The translations under genes were made by a program, and so were the position numbers. The notes beneath the pieces are model-generated. The model ran no database searches and was not told the DNA's origin. It saw nothing but the letters and a program-made list of their open reading frames with translations. This document shows positions 18,102 to 29,500 of a stretch of DNA of 64,000 nucleotides, one piece after another. Source of the stretch: an uncultured Clostridiaceae bacterium (GTDB lineage: Bacteria > Bacillota > Clostridia > TANB77 > CAG-508); the NCBI GenBank assembly GCA_948356915.1, contig CAOJCG010000011.1, positions 1 to 64,000 on the forward strand, read 5' to 3'. Numbering within the stretch: the first letter of the stretch is position 1; each line of letters starts with the position of its first letter.

Positions 18102-20228
18102 TTATAAATGTAATACTCTTGATTTTATTTCTTTTGTTTTGCCTTCATTCCAGAAGTTTTCTCCTAAGTATCCACATGTTCTTCTTGTTACATTCATTTT
18201 GTTTTTGTCTTTGTTTCCACAGTTTGGGCATTCCCATTCTACATTGTCATTTATTATTATTTCTCCATCAAAACCGCATACATGGCAATAGTCTGATTTT
18301 GTATTGAACTCTGCGTATTGTATATTTTCATATATGAATTTTACTAGGTCTTCTAGTGCTTCTAGGTTGTGCCTCATATTTGGTATTTCTACATATGATA
18401 TTGCTCCACCTGATGATATCTGTTGGAATTCACTTTCAAATGTTAGTTTTGAGAATGCATCTATTTCTTCTCTTACATCTACATGATATGAATTTGTGTA
18501 GTATCCTTTGTCTGTTATGTCTTTTATTTCTCCATATTTCTCTTTATCTATTTTTGCAAATCTGTAGCATAGGCTTTCTGCTGGTGTTCCATATAATGCG
18601 AAACCTAAACCTGTTTCCTTTTTCCATCTGTCTGTTGTTTCTCTTAAATGTTTCATTACTTTTATTGCGAAATCATGTCCTTCCTCAGTTGTATGTGATA
18701 CTCCTTTTATTAATTTTGTTAATTCATATATTCCTATATATCCTAATGAAATTGTTGAATAACAACTATTTAGTAAGTCATCTACTTTCTCTCCTGAACC
18801 CATACGAGCTATTGCTCCATATTTCCAGTGAATTGGTGATGTGTCTGAAAGTGTTCCTAATAATGCATAATGTCTGCACATTAATGCTTCTTTACATAGT
18901 TCTAGTCTTTCGTCTAATATTTTCCAGAATTTTTCTTCGTCCCCATCTGCTACAATTCCTACTTGTGGTAGGTTTATACTTACTACACCTTGGTTAAATC
19001 TTCCTTCGAATACATATTCTCCTTTTTCATTTTTCCATGGTGCTAAGAAACTTCTACATCCCATTGGGCTAAATACATTTCCTTCATAATTTTCACGCAT
19101 TTTTTTAGCTGAAATGTAGTCTGGGTATAGTCTCTTTGATGAACATTTTACAGCAAGTTTTGTTAAATAATCATATTTTCCACCTTTTAGGCAATTGTGT
19201 TCATCTAGTACATATATTAGTTTTGGGAATGCTGGTGTTACATATACACCTTTTTCATTTTTTATCCCTCTATATCTTTGTGTCAAAATTTCTTCTATAA
19301 GCATAGCATTTTCTTCTATATATGGGTCATCTTGTTTTAAGTTTAAAAATAATGTTACGAATGGTGATTGCCCATTTGTTGTCATTAATGTATTTATTTG
19401 ATATTGAATTGTTTGAACTCCTGCTGATATTTCTTTTTTTAGTCTGAACTTAGCAATTTTTTCTAGTTCTTTTTCTTTTAGTTCTTTTCCAAATTCTTCT
19501 TTTAGTTCTTCTAAAAATTTCTCATAACTACTTCTTATATATTTTCCCAAGTGACTTACATCTACTGATTGACCACCATATTGGTTTGAAGCTACTGCTG
19601 CTATTATTTGTGTCATTACTGTACATGCTACTTGAAAACTTTTTGGTCTTTCTATAAGTTTAGCATTCATAACTGTTCCATTGTCTAACATATCTCCTAT
19701 GTTTATTAGGCAACAGTTGAATATTGGTTGTAGGAAATAGTCCATATCGTGAAAATGAAGGATTCCTTCTTCATGTGCTTTTGTTATTTTTTCAGGTAAT
19801 AAAATTCTTTTTGTTAAGTCTTTTGATACTTCACCTGCAATGTAGTCTCTTTGTGTTGAAGCAAGTACTGCATTTTTATTTGAGTTTTCTTCTAATAATT
19901 CTTTATTTTGATTTTTTATTAGTCCTAATATTGATTCATCTGTAGTATTTGATTTTCTAACTAATGCTCTTGTATAACGATAAATCATATATTTTTTTGC
20001 AAGCTCAAATTTTTTCATGTCCATAAGTTGTTCTTCTATTATATCTTGTATATCTTCAACTAAAATTCTTTTTTTGTCTAGTTCTTCAATATACTTTGTT
20101 ATTTCTTTAATTTCTTCTTTTGTTACTCTCTCTCTTGGCTTTACTTCTTTGTTTGCTTTTTCAATTGCTATAACTATTTTTTCTTTGTTATAATCGACAG
20201 CTCGTCCATCTCTTTTTATTACCTTCAT
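18102..20228 (-). CDS. nrdD: Anaerobic (class III) ribonucleoside-triphosphate reductase
   Basis: 708 residues. An N-terminal ATP-cone (KVIKRDGRAVDYNKEKIVIAIEKA) is the allosteric site. The C-terminal zinc site is CHVCG...CPNCG, and the glycyl radical loop is RRTCGYLGENFWNEGK near the end. The enzyme reduces NTPs to dNTPs under anaerobic conditions, with formate as reductant in the classic systems, and needs NrdG for activation. No CGG codon is in frame in 708 codons. Together with nrdG it indicates an anaerobic host. Confidence 0.97.
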   Translation of the reverse strand: MKVIKRDGRAVDYNKEKIVIAIEKANKEVKPRERVTKEEIKEITKYIEELDKKRILVEDIQDIIEEQLMDMKKFELAKKYMIYRYTRALVRKSNTTDESILGLIKNQNKELLEENSNKNAVLASTQRDYIAGEVSKDLTKRILLPEKITKAHEEGILHFHDMDYFLQPIFNCCLINIGDMLDNGTVMNAKLIERPKSFQVACTVMTQIIAAVASNQYGGQSVDVSHLGKYIRSSYEKFLEELKEEFGKELKEKELEKIAKFRLKKEISAGVQTIQYQINTLMTTNGQSPFVTLFLNLKQDDPYIEENAMLIEEILTQRYRGIKNEKGVYVTPAFPKLIYVLDEHNCLKGGKYDYLTKLAVKCSSKRLYPDYISAKKMRENYEGNVFSPMGCRSFLAPWKNEKGEYVFEGRFNQGVVSINLPQVGIVADGDEEKFWKILDERLELCKEALMCRHYALLGTLSDTSPIHWKYGAIARMGSGEKVDDLLNSCYSTISLGYIGIYELTKLIKGVSHTTEEGHDFAIKVMKHLRETTDRWKKETGLGFALYGTPAESLCYRFAKIDKEKYGEIKDITDKGYYTNSYHVDVREEIDAFSKLTFESEFQQISSGGAISYVEIPNMRHNLEALEDLVKFIYENIQYAEFNTKSDYCHVCGFDGEIIINDNVEWECPNCGNKDKNKMNVTRRTCGYLGENFWNEGKTKEIKSRVLHL

Positions 20229-20747
20229 TTTTTGTTCCCCCCTATTTTTTTATATTCTTAGGAAAATCATCTACGATAGCTCTAAGTTAGCCGTTAGGAA
20301 TGAAATGACTTTACGGATAACTTATGCGTAACAAAGTGAAGAAGATGAGTTTCCTTAGAAGATGGTTATGGAAGAATTAGATTTTCTTATGTGGCTTTGC
20401 CACTTAGAAAATTTTATTCTTGTAAATTTTAGTATGTCTTTATTATACAGTAAGTTTTTAATCTTTCTGTTGCAATTGCAACTTTTTAAAAAAATATTTT
20501 TTTAAATTTCCATAGTCCACTGTTTTCAGTGTTTATAGCAAATATTACAATTATATTACAAAACAAATTTGTCAAAAAATGTTGATTTTTAGATATTTTC
20601 AGGGTATAATATTTACATAAATTAAAGATGTATTTTTTGACAAATTTATATTTATATAGAACAAAAGTGGCTTCGCTACACGGGCGATTGTTAATCGTCC
20701 CTACATCTTAAAATTAATTTTTACTATATTATGAAAGAAGGGATTAT
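20229..20747. other. 519-bp divergent promoter region of nrdD and a Crp/Fnr gene
   Basis: It contains an imperfect inverted repeat with TTAGGAAAATCATCT at about 20260 and AGATGAGTTTCCTTAG near 20345, and a GTGGCTTCGCTACACGGGCGATTG...TCGTCCCTACAT repeat at about 20660-20707. Long AT-rich tracts lie between 20440 and 20650. No gene seen. Confidence 0.55.
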
Positions 20748-21371
20748 ATGTCTGATACTTTTGATTTGATAAATAATATTCAGAGTGGTTGCTCTAGAGT
20801 TCAAAAAAAGCATTTTGTAAAAAATGAAACTATTACTACATATATACAAAAAAGAAATCAAATATGTATTATAATAAATGGAACAGCTGATTTAATTAGA
20901 TATGATTTAAATGGAAATAAAGATATTGTAGATAAATTTAATGAAAACGATATTTTTGGAGAAGCTTTTTACCCTGTACATACTAATAATGAGCTTACTG
21001 TAATATCTACTACTGATTGTGATGTATTATTTCTATTACATGATGATATTTATAAAAAATGTAAACAAAATTGTAAATTTCATAATACTTTATCTAGTAA
21101 TATATTAGAGTTAACTTTAAAAAACGCAATTCATCAAAATACAAGAATAGAGGTTTTATCAAAAAGAACAATTAGAGAAAAATTACTAACATATTTTTCA
21201 ATACTTTCTAGTAAAGATTTTAGCAAATCCTTTACTCTGCCTTTTACTTTAACAAACTTAGCCGATTATTTGAGTGTAGATAGAAGCGCAATGATGAGAG
21301 AACTTAAGAATTTAATAGATGAAGGATTTATTTCTAAAAGCGGTAATAGAATTAAATTACTTTATAAATAA
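20748..21371 (+). CDS. Crp/Fnr-family transcriptional regulator
   Basis: 207 residues. An N-terminal cyclic-nucleotide-binding-type beta-roll (about residues 20-110, with NGTADLIRYDLNGNKDIV and FNENDIFGEAF) is followed by a long helix and a winged helix-turn-helix whose recognition part reads FTLTNLADYLSVDRSAMMRELKNLIDEGFI. The roll lacks the RxS of cAMP binders, so the ligand is probably not cAMP. Divergent from nrdD, so control of anaerobic metabolism is plausible but is an inference. RBS GAAAGAAGGG precedes the ATG at 20748. Confidence 0.9.
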   Translation: MSDTFDLINNIQSGCSRVQKKHFVKNETITTYIQKRNQICIIINGTADLIRYDLNGNKDIVDKFNENDIFGEAFYPVHTNNELTVISTTDCDVLFLLHDDIYKKCKQNCKFHNTLSSNILELTLKNAIHQNTRIEVLSKRTIREKLLTYFSILSSKDFSKSFTLPFTLTNLADYLSVDRSAMMRELKNLIDEGFISKSGNRIKLLYK

Positions 21372-21372
21372 T

Positions 21373-21450
21373 GTGAAAGATTTTGGACGTGGGACAGGAA
21401 AGATTTTGGACGTGTCTAAAATCTTTCCTGTCCCACATCCCAAATCTTTC
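21373..21450. repeat. Palindromic 'GGAAAGATTTTGGACG' element / bidirectional terminator
   Basis: Arms of 23 bp (GTGGGACAGGAAAGATTTTGG... at 21389-21411 and its complement at 21414-21436) differ at about one position. Related half-units occur at 26490-26535 and 55520-55560. It separates convergent genes and could terminate both. Confidence 0.75.
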
Positions 21451-22177
21451 CTATTCTATTACATCTATTACATTGCTTTTATCAACTCCATCAAAGTTAT
21501 AATAAGTATTTGGTGTTGTTCCTATTATTACCGCTTCTGCTAGTAGTACTTGGTTTGTTATTTTTTCTTCTATTGTTTTAAATGGTGTTAGTATTGTTAC
21601 ATTACATTCTACTTGTAAATACATTTTGTGTAGTGTTTGATTTATTCCTTTTGATAAAAACTCTGATCTTAAGTCTGTGTCTAAGTCTCCTATTACGTCT
21701 ATTTGTACTTTTACATTTGGTCCCCTTCCTGCAAGGATTTTGCTTCCTGTTAAACTTCCTAGTTTTATATTAAAGCTATTATTTTCTACTTTGCTTAGTT
21801 CCTCTTGTATTTTTATTGCTACATCTGATATTATTTCATTTACTGTTATTACATTTGCACTTATCATTGCAATATTTCCGATTACTATCTTTTATTATAT
21901 TACATAGATCATCATAATCATAATTTGACATTACAACTGTTGCTTGCTCATTTGATATTTTTGTAGCTATCATCTTTGCATTTGTTTTACATTGTTTATC
22001 CATTATTGGAGTTATAGCTTCTATCATTTTATTCATGGTTATTATTGCAATTAGCATAATGATTAGTATTTTTAAAATTTTATATATTTCATTTTTATTA
22101 GGAACATTACTTTTATTAAATATACTAATATTTAGTTTTGGTAAATTTAAGCGCTTTCTAGAATAAATTTTATCCAT
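21451..22177 (-). CDS. yunB: Sporulation protein YunB, one CGG +1 frameshift
   Basis: About 241 residues after repair. An N-terminal TM helix (KILKILIIMLIAIITMNKMI) is followed by the YunB domain. The first frame (from 22177) reads IIKDSN and meets CGG (C at 21880). Skipping the C gives GNIAMISANVITVNEIISDVA, the typical YunB core (family pattern GN-(V/I)-(S/A)-MIS), and continues to a stop at 21451. YunB is a mother-cell sporulation protein in Bacillus whose exact role is not settled. Convergent with the Crp/Fnr gene. Confidence 0.93.
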
Positions 22178-22244
22178 ATTTTACCTTCCTTTTTATTATT
22201 ATATTAGTATATTTATTTTTTAGTTCATTTAAAATTTATTTTTC

Positions 22245-22530
22245 TTATTAAACAAAGGTGGCTTCGCCACACTGCGTGTTAAATTATTCGCCACAGACGC
22301 CCAACGTTTTGTATATACTTTTTCGCAGGCTTGAAGTACAGAAAAAGATATACAAAACAAGCAAGTGGCTACTCTACAAAAGTTGATTTTTCCTATTCAA
22401 GAACAAAAGGCACGGTGCCTCGTGCCCCTACATTTGAAATCGATTTTTCCTATACTAGAACAAAAGGGCACAGTGCTGTCATTGCCAATGTGGTATTCCC
22501 ACAAACGGTGCCCCTACATCCAATTTCCAA
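22245..22530. repeat. Tandem cluster of palindromic repeats between sipL and yunB
   Basis: AACAAAGGTGGCTTCGCCACAC at 22252, GCACGGTGCCTCGTGCCCCTACAT at 22410-22433, and GGGCACAGTGCTGTCATTGCC...GGTATTCCCACAAACGGTGCCCCTACAT at 22466-22520. CCTAT(T/A)C(A/T)AGAACAAAAGG precedes two of them, so these are consecutive insertions of related units. Confidence 0.7.
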
Positions 22531-22533
22531 CTT

Positions 22534-24064
22534 CTACATAGACATTGGAATGAATAATTGCTCTCCTATTTGTATATTGTTTTCGTTTTCTATTCCATTT
22601 AAGGTACTTATTGCTTCTACTGTACTTCTAAACCTTTTGGCTATTTTCCATAAAGTATCTCCGTGACTTTGTAAAATATATTATTATACTATATCTTTCG
22701 CTTTCTCTATTTTCTTCTATATTTATTTCTTGTATTACACTCAATTCTTCATTTTTGAAACTATTTGCTACAAATTGTAAGTCTATTTTTATATCTATAC
22801 TTTGGTCTGGCATTATTACAAAGTCTTGCATTGTTACTTCTAATGATGTATCTATTTTTGAATTACTACTAATTCCTGGTGAATTCATATTATATTCAAA
22901 TGGTATTATTATTGTTTTTGCTTCTAACTTTGATATAGTTTCTTCTCCAAATATAAATTTTAATTCCATTTCTCCATTATAAACTATTCTGTCATTTATT
23001 ATATTTTGACTTAATATATATGGCCTTATATCTACATCATATATCTTATTATTACCTATTTCTGGTATTACTTGTTTTTCCCTAACAGGGCATACATCTT
23101 TTATTACATTTTTTCCAGACATTGTTTTTATCATTTTTTGTTTATATGCTAAGTTGATTGTTGGACTATATAAGTCTTGAATTACATTTAAGTTTTTATT
23201 TTGATATGTAGTACATGTTACATCATTTTCTATTTCTACATATATAGAATGTTCTTCTGAGCTATTTGGTTTTATTAGTATATTTCGTATTTCATATTCT
23301 ACTTCACAAATATTTTCGTCATTTACATCTTGCATATCTATAAATCCCATTATTGGAACCAACGCTCCTTTTGTACATATTCTGTTATCTGTACTTAAAT
23401 ACATTATTTTTACTATTTGGTCTGCCTTTATTAAAACTTTATTATAGCTTATTTTGGTTTCTTTATTTTGTATATCTACATTTACTTTCATAATTTCTGC
23501 AATTTCATCAATATTATCTATTACTACTGTATCTTTTGCATATATTTTTGTACTTCCTATACCTAGCAAAGAATTAACACTAAAATTTTCATTTAATAAT
23601 TGAATATCATCTATTCCTTCTACTTCTTTCATAAACTCTAACTCTTCATTTGAATATGCTCTTAAGTCTATATCTAATATAGCTCTTACATTTACTTTTC
23701 TTCCGTTTAATACTCTACACTCTATCGACTTTATACTAATATTACTTTTTACTGTCATACCTTCTTTTAAGTCCTTGAAATCTATTGTTTGTGAAAAATC
23801 TAAATTAGTATTCATACTTCTTATCTGGCTTTGTTCATCATCTGCTAAATACATAACATATGCATTTATACATCCATCAATTTTTATTTTTCCATCCATA
23901 ACTTCTTTTTTATAAATGCACACTGTTCCATTTGTACTTACTGTATTTATTATATCTGGTTTTATATCTGGAACTACAAAATCCTCTTCTATTATGGCTG
24001 AATCTATTTTTTGCCCTATAATTTGATTTATGCATAGAGTCTCTTTATTTGCCTCCACTGACAT
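22534..24064 (-). CDS. sipL: SipL-like spore coat morphogenesis protein (DUF3794 + LysM), one CGG +1 frameshift
   Basis: About 509 residues. The long N-terminal part is DUF3794-type beta-rich sequence (FVVPDIKPDIINTVSTNGTV...), the fold of clostridial SipL. At 22660-22663 the frame reads TCA CGG; skipping C (22663) gives GDTLWKIAKRFRSTVEAIS...LNGI, a LysM motif, ending PMSM-TAG at 22534. Without the shift the LysM domain is lost. In Clostridioides difficile SipL binds SpoIVA through its LysM domain to localise the coat, and spoIVA here also has a CGG site. RBS AGGAGG precedes the start at 24064. Confidence 0.93.
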
Positions 24065-24121
24065 TTAATATACCTCCTTTTATATTATATTACTTCTAAA
24101 GTATATTGATTAAATAAAAAA

Positions 24122-24147
24122 AAATTCCTAAACTTAGGAATTTTTTT
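24122..24147 (-). terminator. Terminator of veg
   Basis: AAATTCCTAA-ACTT-AGGAATTTTTTT stem-loop just downstream of the veg stop. Confidence 0.85.
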
Positions 24148-24152
24148 AATTT

Positions 24153-24443
24153 CTATACCTTTGTAGTAGCTCCATTTATAATTAATGGGTTATAATTTTC
24201 ACCATCAAATACATCTACTTGTACTGTTTTCGTTAGTATATCTGTATAACTATAGGTAACATTTCTTTCGTTTTCTTCATATTTTACAACAAAAATATTA
24301 GGATAGGCTTTTTCTATAATTGCCTCTTTTTCAAAGTTCTTATTTCTTCCTAAAGAACCTTTAACAATAATTTTTTGTCCTATCATTTCTCCAATATCTG
24401 ATTTTAGATTTGCTATATCACTTCTACAAATCATGTTTATCAC
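24153..24443 (-). CDS. veg: Veg protein
   Basis: 96 residues, the usual Veg size. IGEMIGQKIIVKGSLGRNKNFEKEAIIEKAYPNIFVVKY is the conserved DUF1021/Veg core, an SH3-like small protein. In Bacillus subtilis Veg stimulates biofilm formation through SinR. As in Bacillus it lies next to yabG on the same strand, here 348 bp downstream of it, with repeats in the gap. Confidence 0.92.
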   Translation of the reverse strand: MINMICRSDIANLKSDIGEMIGQKIIVKGSLGRNKNFEKEAIIEKAYPNIFVVKYEENERNVTYSYTDILTKTVQVDVFDGENYNPLIINGATTKV

Positions 24444-24791
24444 CTACTCCCTTAAGATAGGCTTATTCTATCACAAGTATAGTATTTTGTCAAAACATAT
24501 CAAAAAAGTCAAAGCGGGGTAAGTTAGTGGTTTCAATGATTTCGCGGTTTTGTTACATTTCTATTACAATATCATTTCTTTTTTATTACAATTGGTATTA
24601 TAAAATTATCTCTTATGTAGGGGCGATTATCAATCTCCCGTGAATTCAATGGAATTTCTCAAAATATAAGTTACCTTTAGGTAGTTTCTTCGACGAACGG
24701 GCGATTGGTAATCGCCCATACTTATTAAATTTATTTTTTCTATGCAACAAGAAGACTACTTTAGTACATAGGTCTATTCACTATTCACTAT
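24444..24791. repeat. 348-bp gap between yabG and veg with GTAGGGGCGATT repeats
   Basis: GTAGGGGCGATTATCAATC at 24617 and TTTCTTCGACGAACGGGCGATTGGTAATCGCCCATAC at about 24685-24721, plus a run of CTATTCACTATTCAC units at 24774-24812. No gene. Confidence 0.6.
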
Positions 24792-25670
24792 TCACTTTTC
24801 ATTATTCATTATTATCCTCTTCCCTAGGCTTCCTACACCATCTACTCCTGCTCTTCCTTCTCTTATTTCTTCTTCTATGTCTTCAATTCTTAAATATTTA
24901 TTAGAATCTGTTATTGCAATTTTTTCTGCTACTATTAGTGGGTCTATAAAATCTATCATTATTCTTTTAGGTGATGATGCAAAATTTGCACCTGCTAAAA
25001 TTATTGCTTCATAATAACTTTGGCATGCTCCTGCAAAAATTGCCAGATTTCTTCCCTTTGTTTTCTCCCATTTTCTCGCTTCATTTACAGTATTTATAAA
25101 ATGTCTTGAGTTTCTATAATTATATACATTATTAAAGTCAGTTCCTTTTCGTATCATACCATCATGTCCTGTTAAGATTAATATATCTGGGTTATATCTA
25201 TCTAGCAGTGTTCTTACCATCATCACTTGTTTATTTTCTGGTACATTTTTTACAATTGCTTGTAGCCCTAAGCTTTTATAATATTTTGCAGCTTTTTCAC
25301 TATATTTTCTGTCCCCATCTAAATGCAGAATTTTACCTGTATATATTTTTTGTATTTCTCCTCTTTTTCCATTATTAAAAAAGTAAAACATTTTATTTTT
25401 ATTTTTTATATTATAATCTTCACATTTTATACATTTTTGTATTCTATTTTCTATTTTATCTTCTATACTTTTAATTTTTTTACTAACTATCCTTTTATCC
25501 ATTATTTCCAAATCTTCTGGAGGACTATCTGCTACAATTCTTTCTGTTATACCTTTTAATATGCATATTTCATTATTACTGCTTGTTTTTATTATTTTAG
25601 TAATTTCAAAAATTACATCTTTATTATATGAAATTCTTCCTACTATATCTCCTTTTCTAAATTTACTCAT
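24792..25670 (-). CDS. yabG: Sporulation-specific protease YabG
   Basis: 292 residues. The N-terminus KGDIVGRISYNKDVIFEITKI and the central ILHLDGD...YNPDILILTGHDGMIRKG...AGACQSYYEAIILAGANFASSPKR are typical of YabG, a protease made in the mother cell that processes spore coat and cortex proteins (SpoIVA among its substrates in Bacillus). The conserved His (TGHDG) and Cys (GACQSY) fit a caspase-like catalytic pair. Start at 25670. Neighbour veg is the standard partner. Confidence 0.94.
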   Translation of the reverse strand: MSKFRKGDIVGRISYNKDVIFEITKIIKTSSNNEICILKGITERIVADSPPEDLEIMDKRIVSKKIKSIEDKIENRIQKCIKCEDYNIKNKNKMFYFFNNGKRGEIQKIYTGKILHLDGDRKYSEKAAKYYKSLGLQAIVKNVPENKQVMMVRTLLDRYNPDILILTGHDGMIRKGTDFNNVYNYRNSRHFINTVNEARKWEKTKGRNLAIFAGACQSYYEAIILAGANFASSPKRIMIDFIDPLIVAEKIAITDSNKYLRIEDIEEEIREGRAGVDGVGSLGKRIIMNNEK

Positions 25671-25905
25671 GCTTATCCCTCCATATATTTAACTAATATA
25701 TGATATGTCGAATAATGTAGAATAGTTACCTATTTTTTCTATTGCTTTTATTATTTTTTTATGGTATTATATACATGTCTTTTAATTAAGGCACAATATT
25801 TTTAATTATTTAGTAGATCATTTCCTTCTAGACTTTTAGTTTTCAGGGTCAATGTTTCAAAAGATTGTTAAATCTAAATTTTCTAGAAGGAGGTAAACAT
25901 ATATT

Positions 25906-26067
25906 ATGGAAGACAAAACTTTAATTTGTAAAGATTGTGGTGCTGAATTTGTTTTTACAGCTGGTGAACAAAATTTTTATGCTGAAAAAGGTTTTACAAA
26001 TGAACCACAAAGATGTGCAGATTGCAGAAAAGCAAGAAAAGCTCAAAAAAGAAATTATAATAACTAA
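25906..26067 (+). CDS. Small zinc-ribbon protein (zf-trcl type)
   Basis: 53 residues: ICKDCGAEFVFTAGEQNFYAEKGF...RCADCRKARK. Two CxxC pairs form one zinc ribbon; the family is annotated only as 'probable zinc-ribbon domain'. AGAAGGAGG precedes the ATG at 25906 by 8 bases. It is basic at the C-terminus, so nucleic-acid contact is possible. The terminator at 26088-26119 follows. Confidence 0.9.
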   Translation: MEDKTLICKDCGAEFVFTAGEQNFYAEKGFTNEPQRCADCRKARKAQKRNYNN

Positions 26068-26087
26068 TTTTATTATTTATTAACCTT

Positions 26088-26119
26088 AAGAGCAGGTAGC
26101 CTAAAGACTACCTGCTCTT
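26088..26119. terminator. Bidirectional terminator
   Basis: AAGAGCAGGTAG / CTACCTGCTCTT, 12-bp perfect stem with an 8-base loop between the converging genes. Confidence 0.88.
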
Positions 26120-26366
26120 AAACATCTAAGTGCTTCACGTAATAATGATTCATAAATTTTTTTTAAATTTTTGATTTGTATATTTTCCGTTTTTGGATAA
26201 TAATAACTTAAGAACTCCTTAAAAAATTGAAGATATACTATTTCAACATTTGAAAAGTCTAATTCTATTGTTTCATTTTTTAATTTTTTACTTCTTCATA
26301 TATCCTTTGAGCTACTTCCTTTGTTACCAATCCTTCTTTACAAAAACCGTTAACCTCAATTTTCAT
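26101..26366 (-). pseudogene. Broken small STAS-like (DUF4325-type) gene
   Basis: From an ATG at 26366 with AAGGAGG upstream the frame reads MKIEVNGFCKEGLVTKEVAQ...EEVKN and stops. In the -1 frame it continues ETIELDFSNVEIVYLQFFKEFLSYY...LLREALRCLRAGSL to a TAG at 26101 that lies in the terminator loop. The second part has the D-F-S-x-(V/I)-E strand of STAS-like domains. The junction is an A-rich run, not CGG, so this is either a decayed gene, a homopolymer error or -1 slippage. Confidence 0.6.
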
Positions 26367-26537
26367 TTTTACCTCCTTAAAAATAATTATTTTTAAAAAT
26401 CTAATTATCACTTACATTTTATATAACTTAGTATATATTATCACTGTTAATTTGATTTATCAACTTTTTATGTTTATAAATTCTAATTTGGAAAGTTTTT
26501 GATGCGTCCCAAATCTTTCCAAATCTTTCCTATCTCT

Positions 26538-29500
26538 CTATTTAAATAATTCCATTATATCTTCTTTAGAAAGTTTATTTATAAATGTTTCATTTGTTGA
26601 TAACATATTGTCTATTAGTTTTGCTTTCTTTTGTTGCAAGTCGTATATTTTTTCTTCTATTGAATTTTTTGTTATTAGTTTGTATACTTGAACATTTTTC
26701 TTTTGACCTATTCTGTATGTTCTATCTGTTGCTTGGTTTTCGGCTGATATATTCCACCATGGATCATAGTGAATTACCATGTCTGCTCCTATTAAGTTTA
26801 ATCCTGTTCCTCCTGCTTTTAGTGATATTAGGAACACTTTTATTTCGTCGTTTTCGTTAAATTCATCTACTAGTTTTATTCTTTCTCCTACTTTTGTTGC
26901 TCCTGTTAATTTAAAGTATTTTATATTTTGCTCTTTTAGGCTTTTTTCTATTATATCAAACATTCCTGTGTATCCTGAAAATAATAGTATTTTATGCCCC
27001 GCTTCTATCGCATCTTTTATAAGCTCTGTACATTGGTTTAATTTACTGCTTTCTCCCTTGTAGTTTTCTATAAACAAACTAGGGTGACAACATATTTGTC
27101 TTAGCCTCATTAATAATGCTAATATTTTTATTTGACTCTTTTCAAAACCATTTGCATTTATTTCATTCATTGCTTCCTGCTTTGCAATTTGCAAATATGA
27201 TATATATATTTTTTGTTGTTCCTCATGCATTTCGTTATTTAATACTGTTATCGTTTTATCTGGAAGTTCTGTTAGCACTTCACTTTTTATTCTTCTTAAT
27301 ACAAAAGGTTCTATTAGCATTTTTAGTTTTTTCATTTGCTCATTATCTTCATCTCTTATTATTGGCATTTCATAGTTTTCTTTGAACTTTTTATAGCTAA
27401 ATAAATACCCTGGCATTATATAATCAAATATTGACCATAGCTCTGAAAGTGAGTTTTCTATTGGTGTTCCTGTTAGTGCATACCTTGTTTCAGCATTTAT
27501 TTTTTTTATTGCTTTTGCATTTTGTGTATTATTATTTTTTATATATTGTGCTTCATCTGCTATTATATATTTGAATTCATAATTTAATTCTTCATATATT
27601 TCTATATCTCTTTTTAATAAATCATATGATGTGATAATTATATTATAGTTTGCTATACTCCTAATTTGCTCTTTTCTTTCATTTAGAGTTCCTCTTATTA
27701 CTAATGCTTGCAGGCTTTTTGCAAATTTATTTACTTCATTTTCCCAGTTTAGTGTAAGTGAACTTGGGCATACTACTATACTTGGCTTTGGACTTTTTTC
27801 CTCTTGTACATATGAAAGTACTACTGCTATTAATTGAAGGGTTTTTCCAAGCCCCATGTCATCTGCTAAAATTCCTCCAAATTTGTATTCATCTAATACT
27901 TTTAGCCATTCATATCCTACTTTTTGGTATGCTCTTAAATCTGCATTTAAGTTTTTTGGAAGTTCAATGCTTCCACTTATCTCTCTTTCTTCTATTTTAT
28001 TTACTAAATTTTTATATTCATCATTTTTTATTATAGATGTGCTTTTTACATTTTGAAGTAGCCTGTCTAAATACATACTTCTATATACTGGCAAACGTAG
28101 TTCTCCTTTTTCTATTTGGCTGTAATCTATATCTATACTTTCTATTATTCCATCTATAAAATCAATTGTTTCATTTTTTTCTAATTTTATAAAGCTTCCA
28201 TCTTTTAGCCTATGATACTTTTTCTTTAATTTATATTTTGACATAATATCTTTTAGTTCTTTTATATCAAAGTCTAGGTTTTCAAAGTCTACTTTTAATA
28301 AATTATTTTCTATTCGTACTCCTAATGTTCCTACTTTTGGCTGTCTTATTTCTTTTTGTTTGAAGTTTTCTGTAGCTAGTACTTCAAACTTTTGCATATA
28401 TTCTTCTACCTCAGTTTCCAAAAAGTTATATATTGCTTCTTCATTTGCAAGTATTAGCCTTGCATTTTGTACATCTAACATAAAGCCATCTTTTCTAAAT
28501 AACTCTAGTACTTCATCTTCTTTAGCTATATCTCTTGCTACTTGTATTTCTGGCTCTAATAATGGATTAAACTCTTCCTCTCCATATACAAATTTTATAT
28601 CTGCTGTTATATAATTTCTATTATCATAGTCTAAGTATACTTTTACATATAGGTCTTGTGGAATATATTTTTCTATTTCTTCTTCATTTAGCTTATCTAA
28701 TTCCATACTTTTCTTTACTTTTGGAAATACTAGTGAGAAAAGTTCTGGTAAGTCTTGCTTTGGAAATGTTATTTCTGTTTGGAAGTTTGTTCTAAATATT
28801 TGTAATAATTTTAATTCGTTTTCTTTAAATTCCTTTGTACATTTATATAGTATATTATCCATTAAAAGATAGCAAAAATCTCTTCCTTTAATTATTTCAT
28901 ATTCATATATATCTATATTAGGATACATTTTATATTCATTTTTTTCTACTTCTTCTACATAGAATTTTACTTTTGGATTCTCATCGCTTATAAATAGACT
29001 TGAGCCAATTCCATCTTTTTCCCATATTATACTTTTTCCTTTAAATACTTCGTATAATTCATCTATTCCAGAATTTGATATTGTTATATACCTATCATTT
29101 AAAGTACTTCCATAATATGAATAGCTATTCCTTACTTCATTTGCGTATTTTATTATTTCGGCATATTTTAAAACATATTCTAATATTGGAAGTGAGTTTT
29201 GCTCAAATGCTTCTTTTGTATGTTTAAATGCAAGCTTTGCTCCATAGCTGTAATATTCTTCGTTTATCATTCTATCATAAAACTCTGGAAGGCTTTTTAA
29301 TACATACATACTTTTATTTCCTATTTTTAGCTCCATTTTTAGGCTTTTTGTGTATGAGTTGTATATTAGTTTTGTTTCTAATTTTATAGTGTGTGGAATT
29401 ATTTGATTATTTGTATTTTGTCTTTCATCATAGTTTGCATGATGAAATTCGTTTATTAATTGTTTAAAGGCTCTGTATTTTTCGTTATGCCTATTTTGGT

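Noticed and set aside
22331..22666. Plus-strand reading frame across the repeats opposite the end of sipL
   Set aside because: It is made of repeat sequence and the antisense of the LysM domain; no homology or ribosome site.
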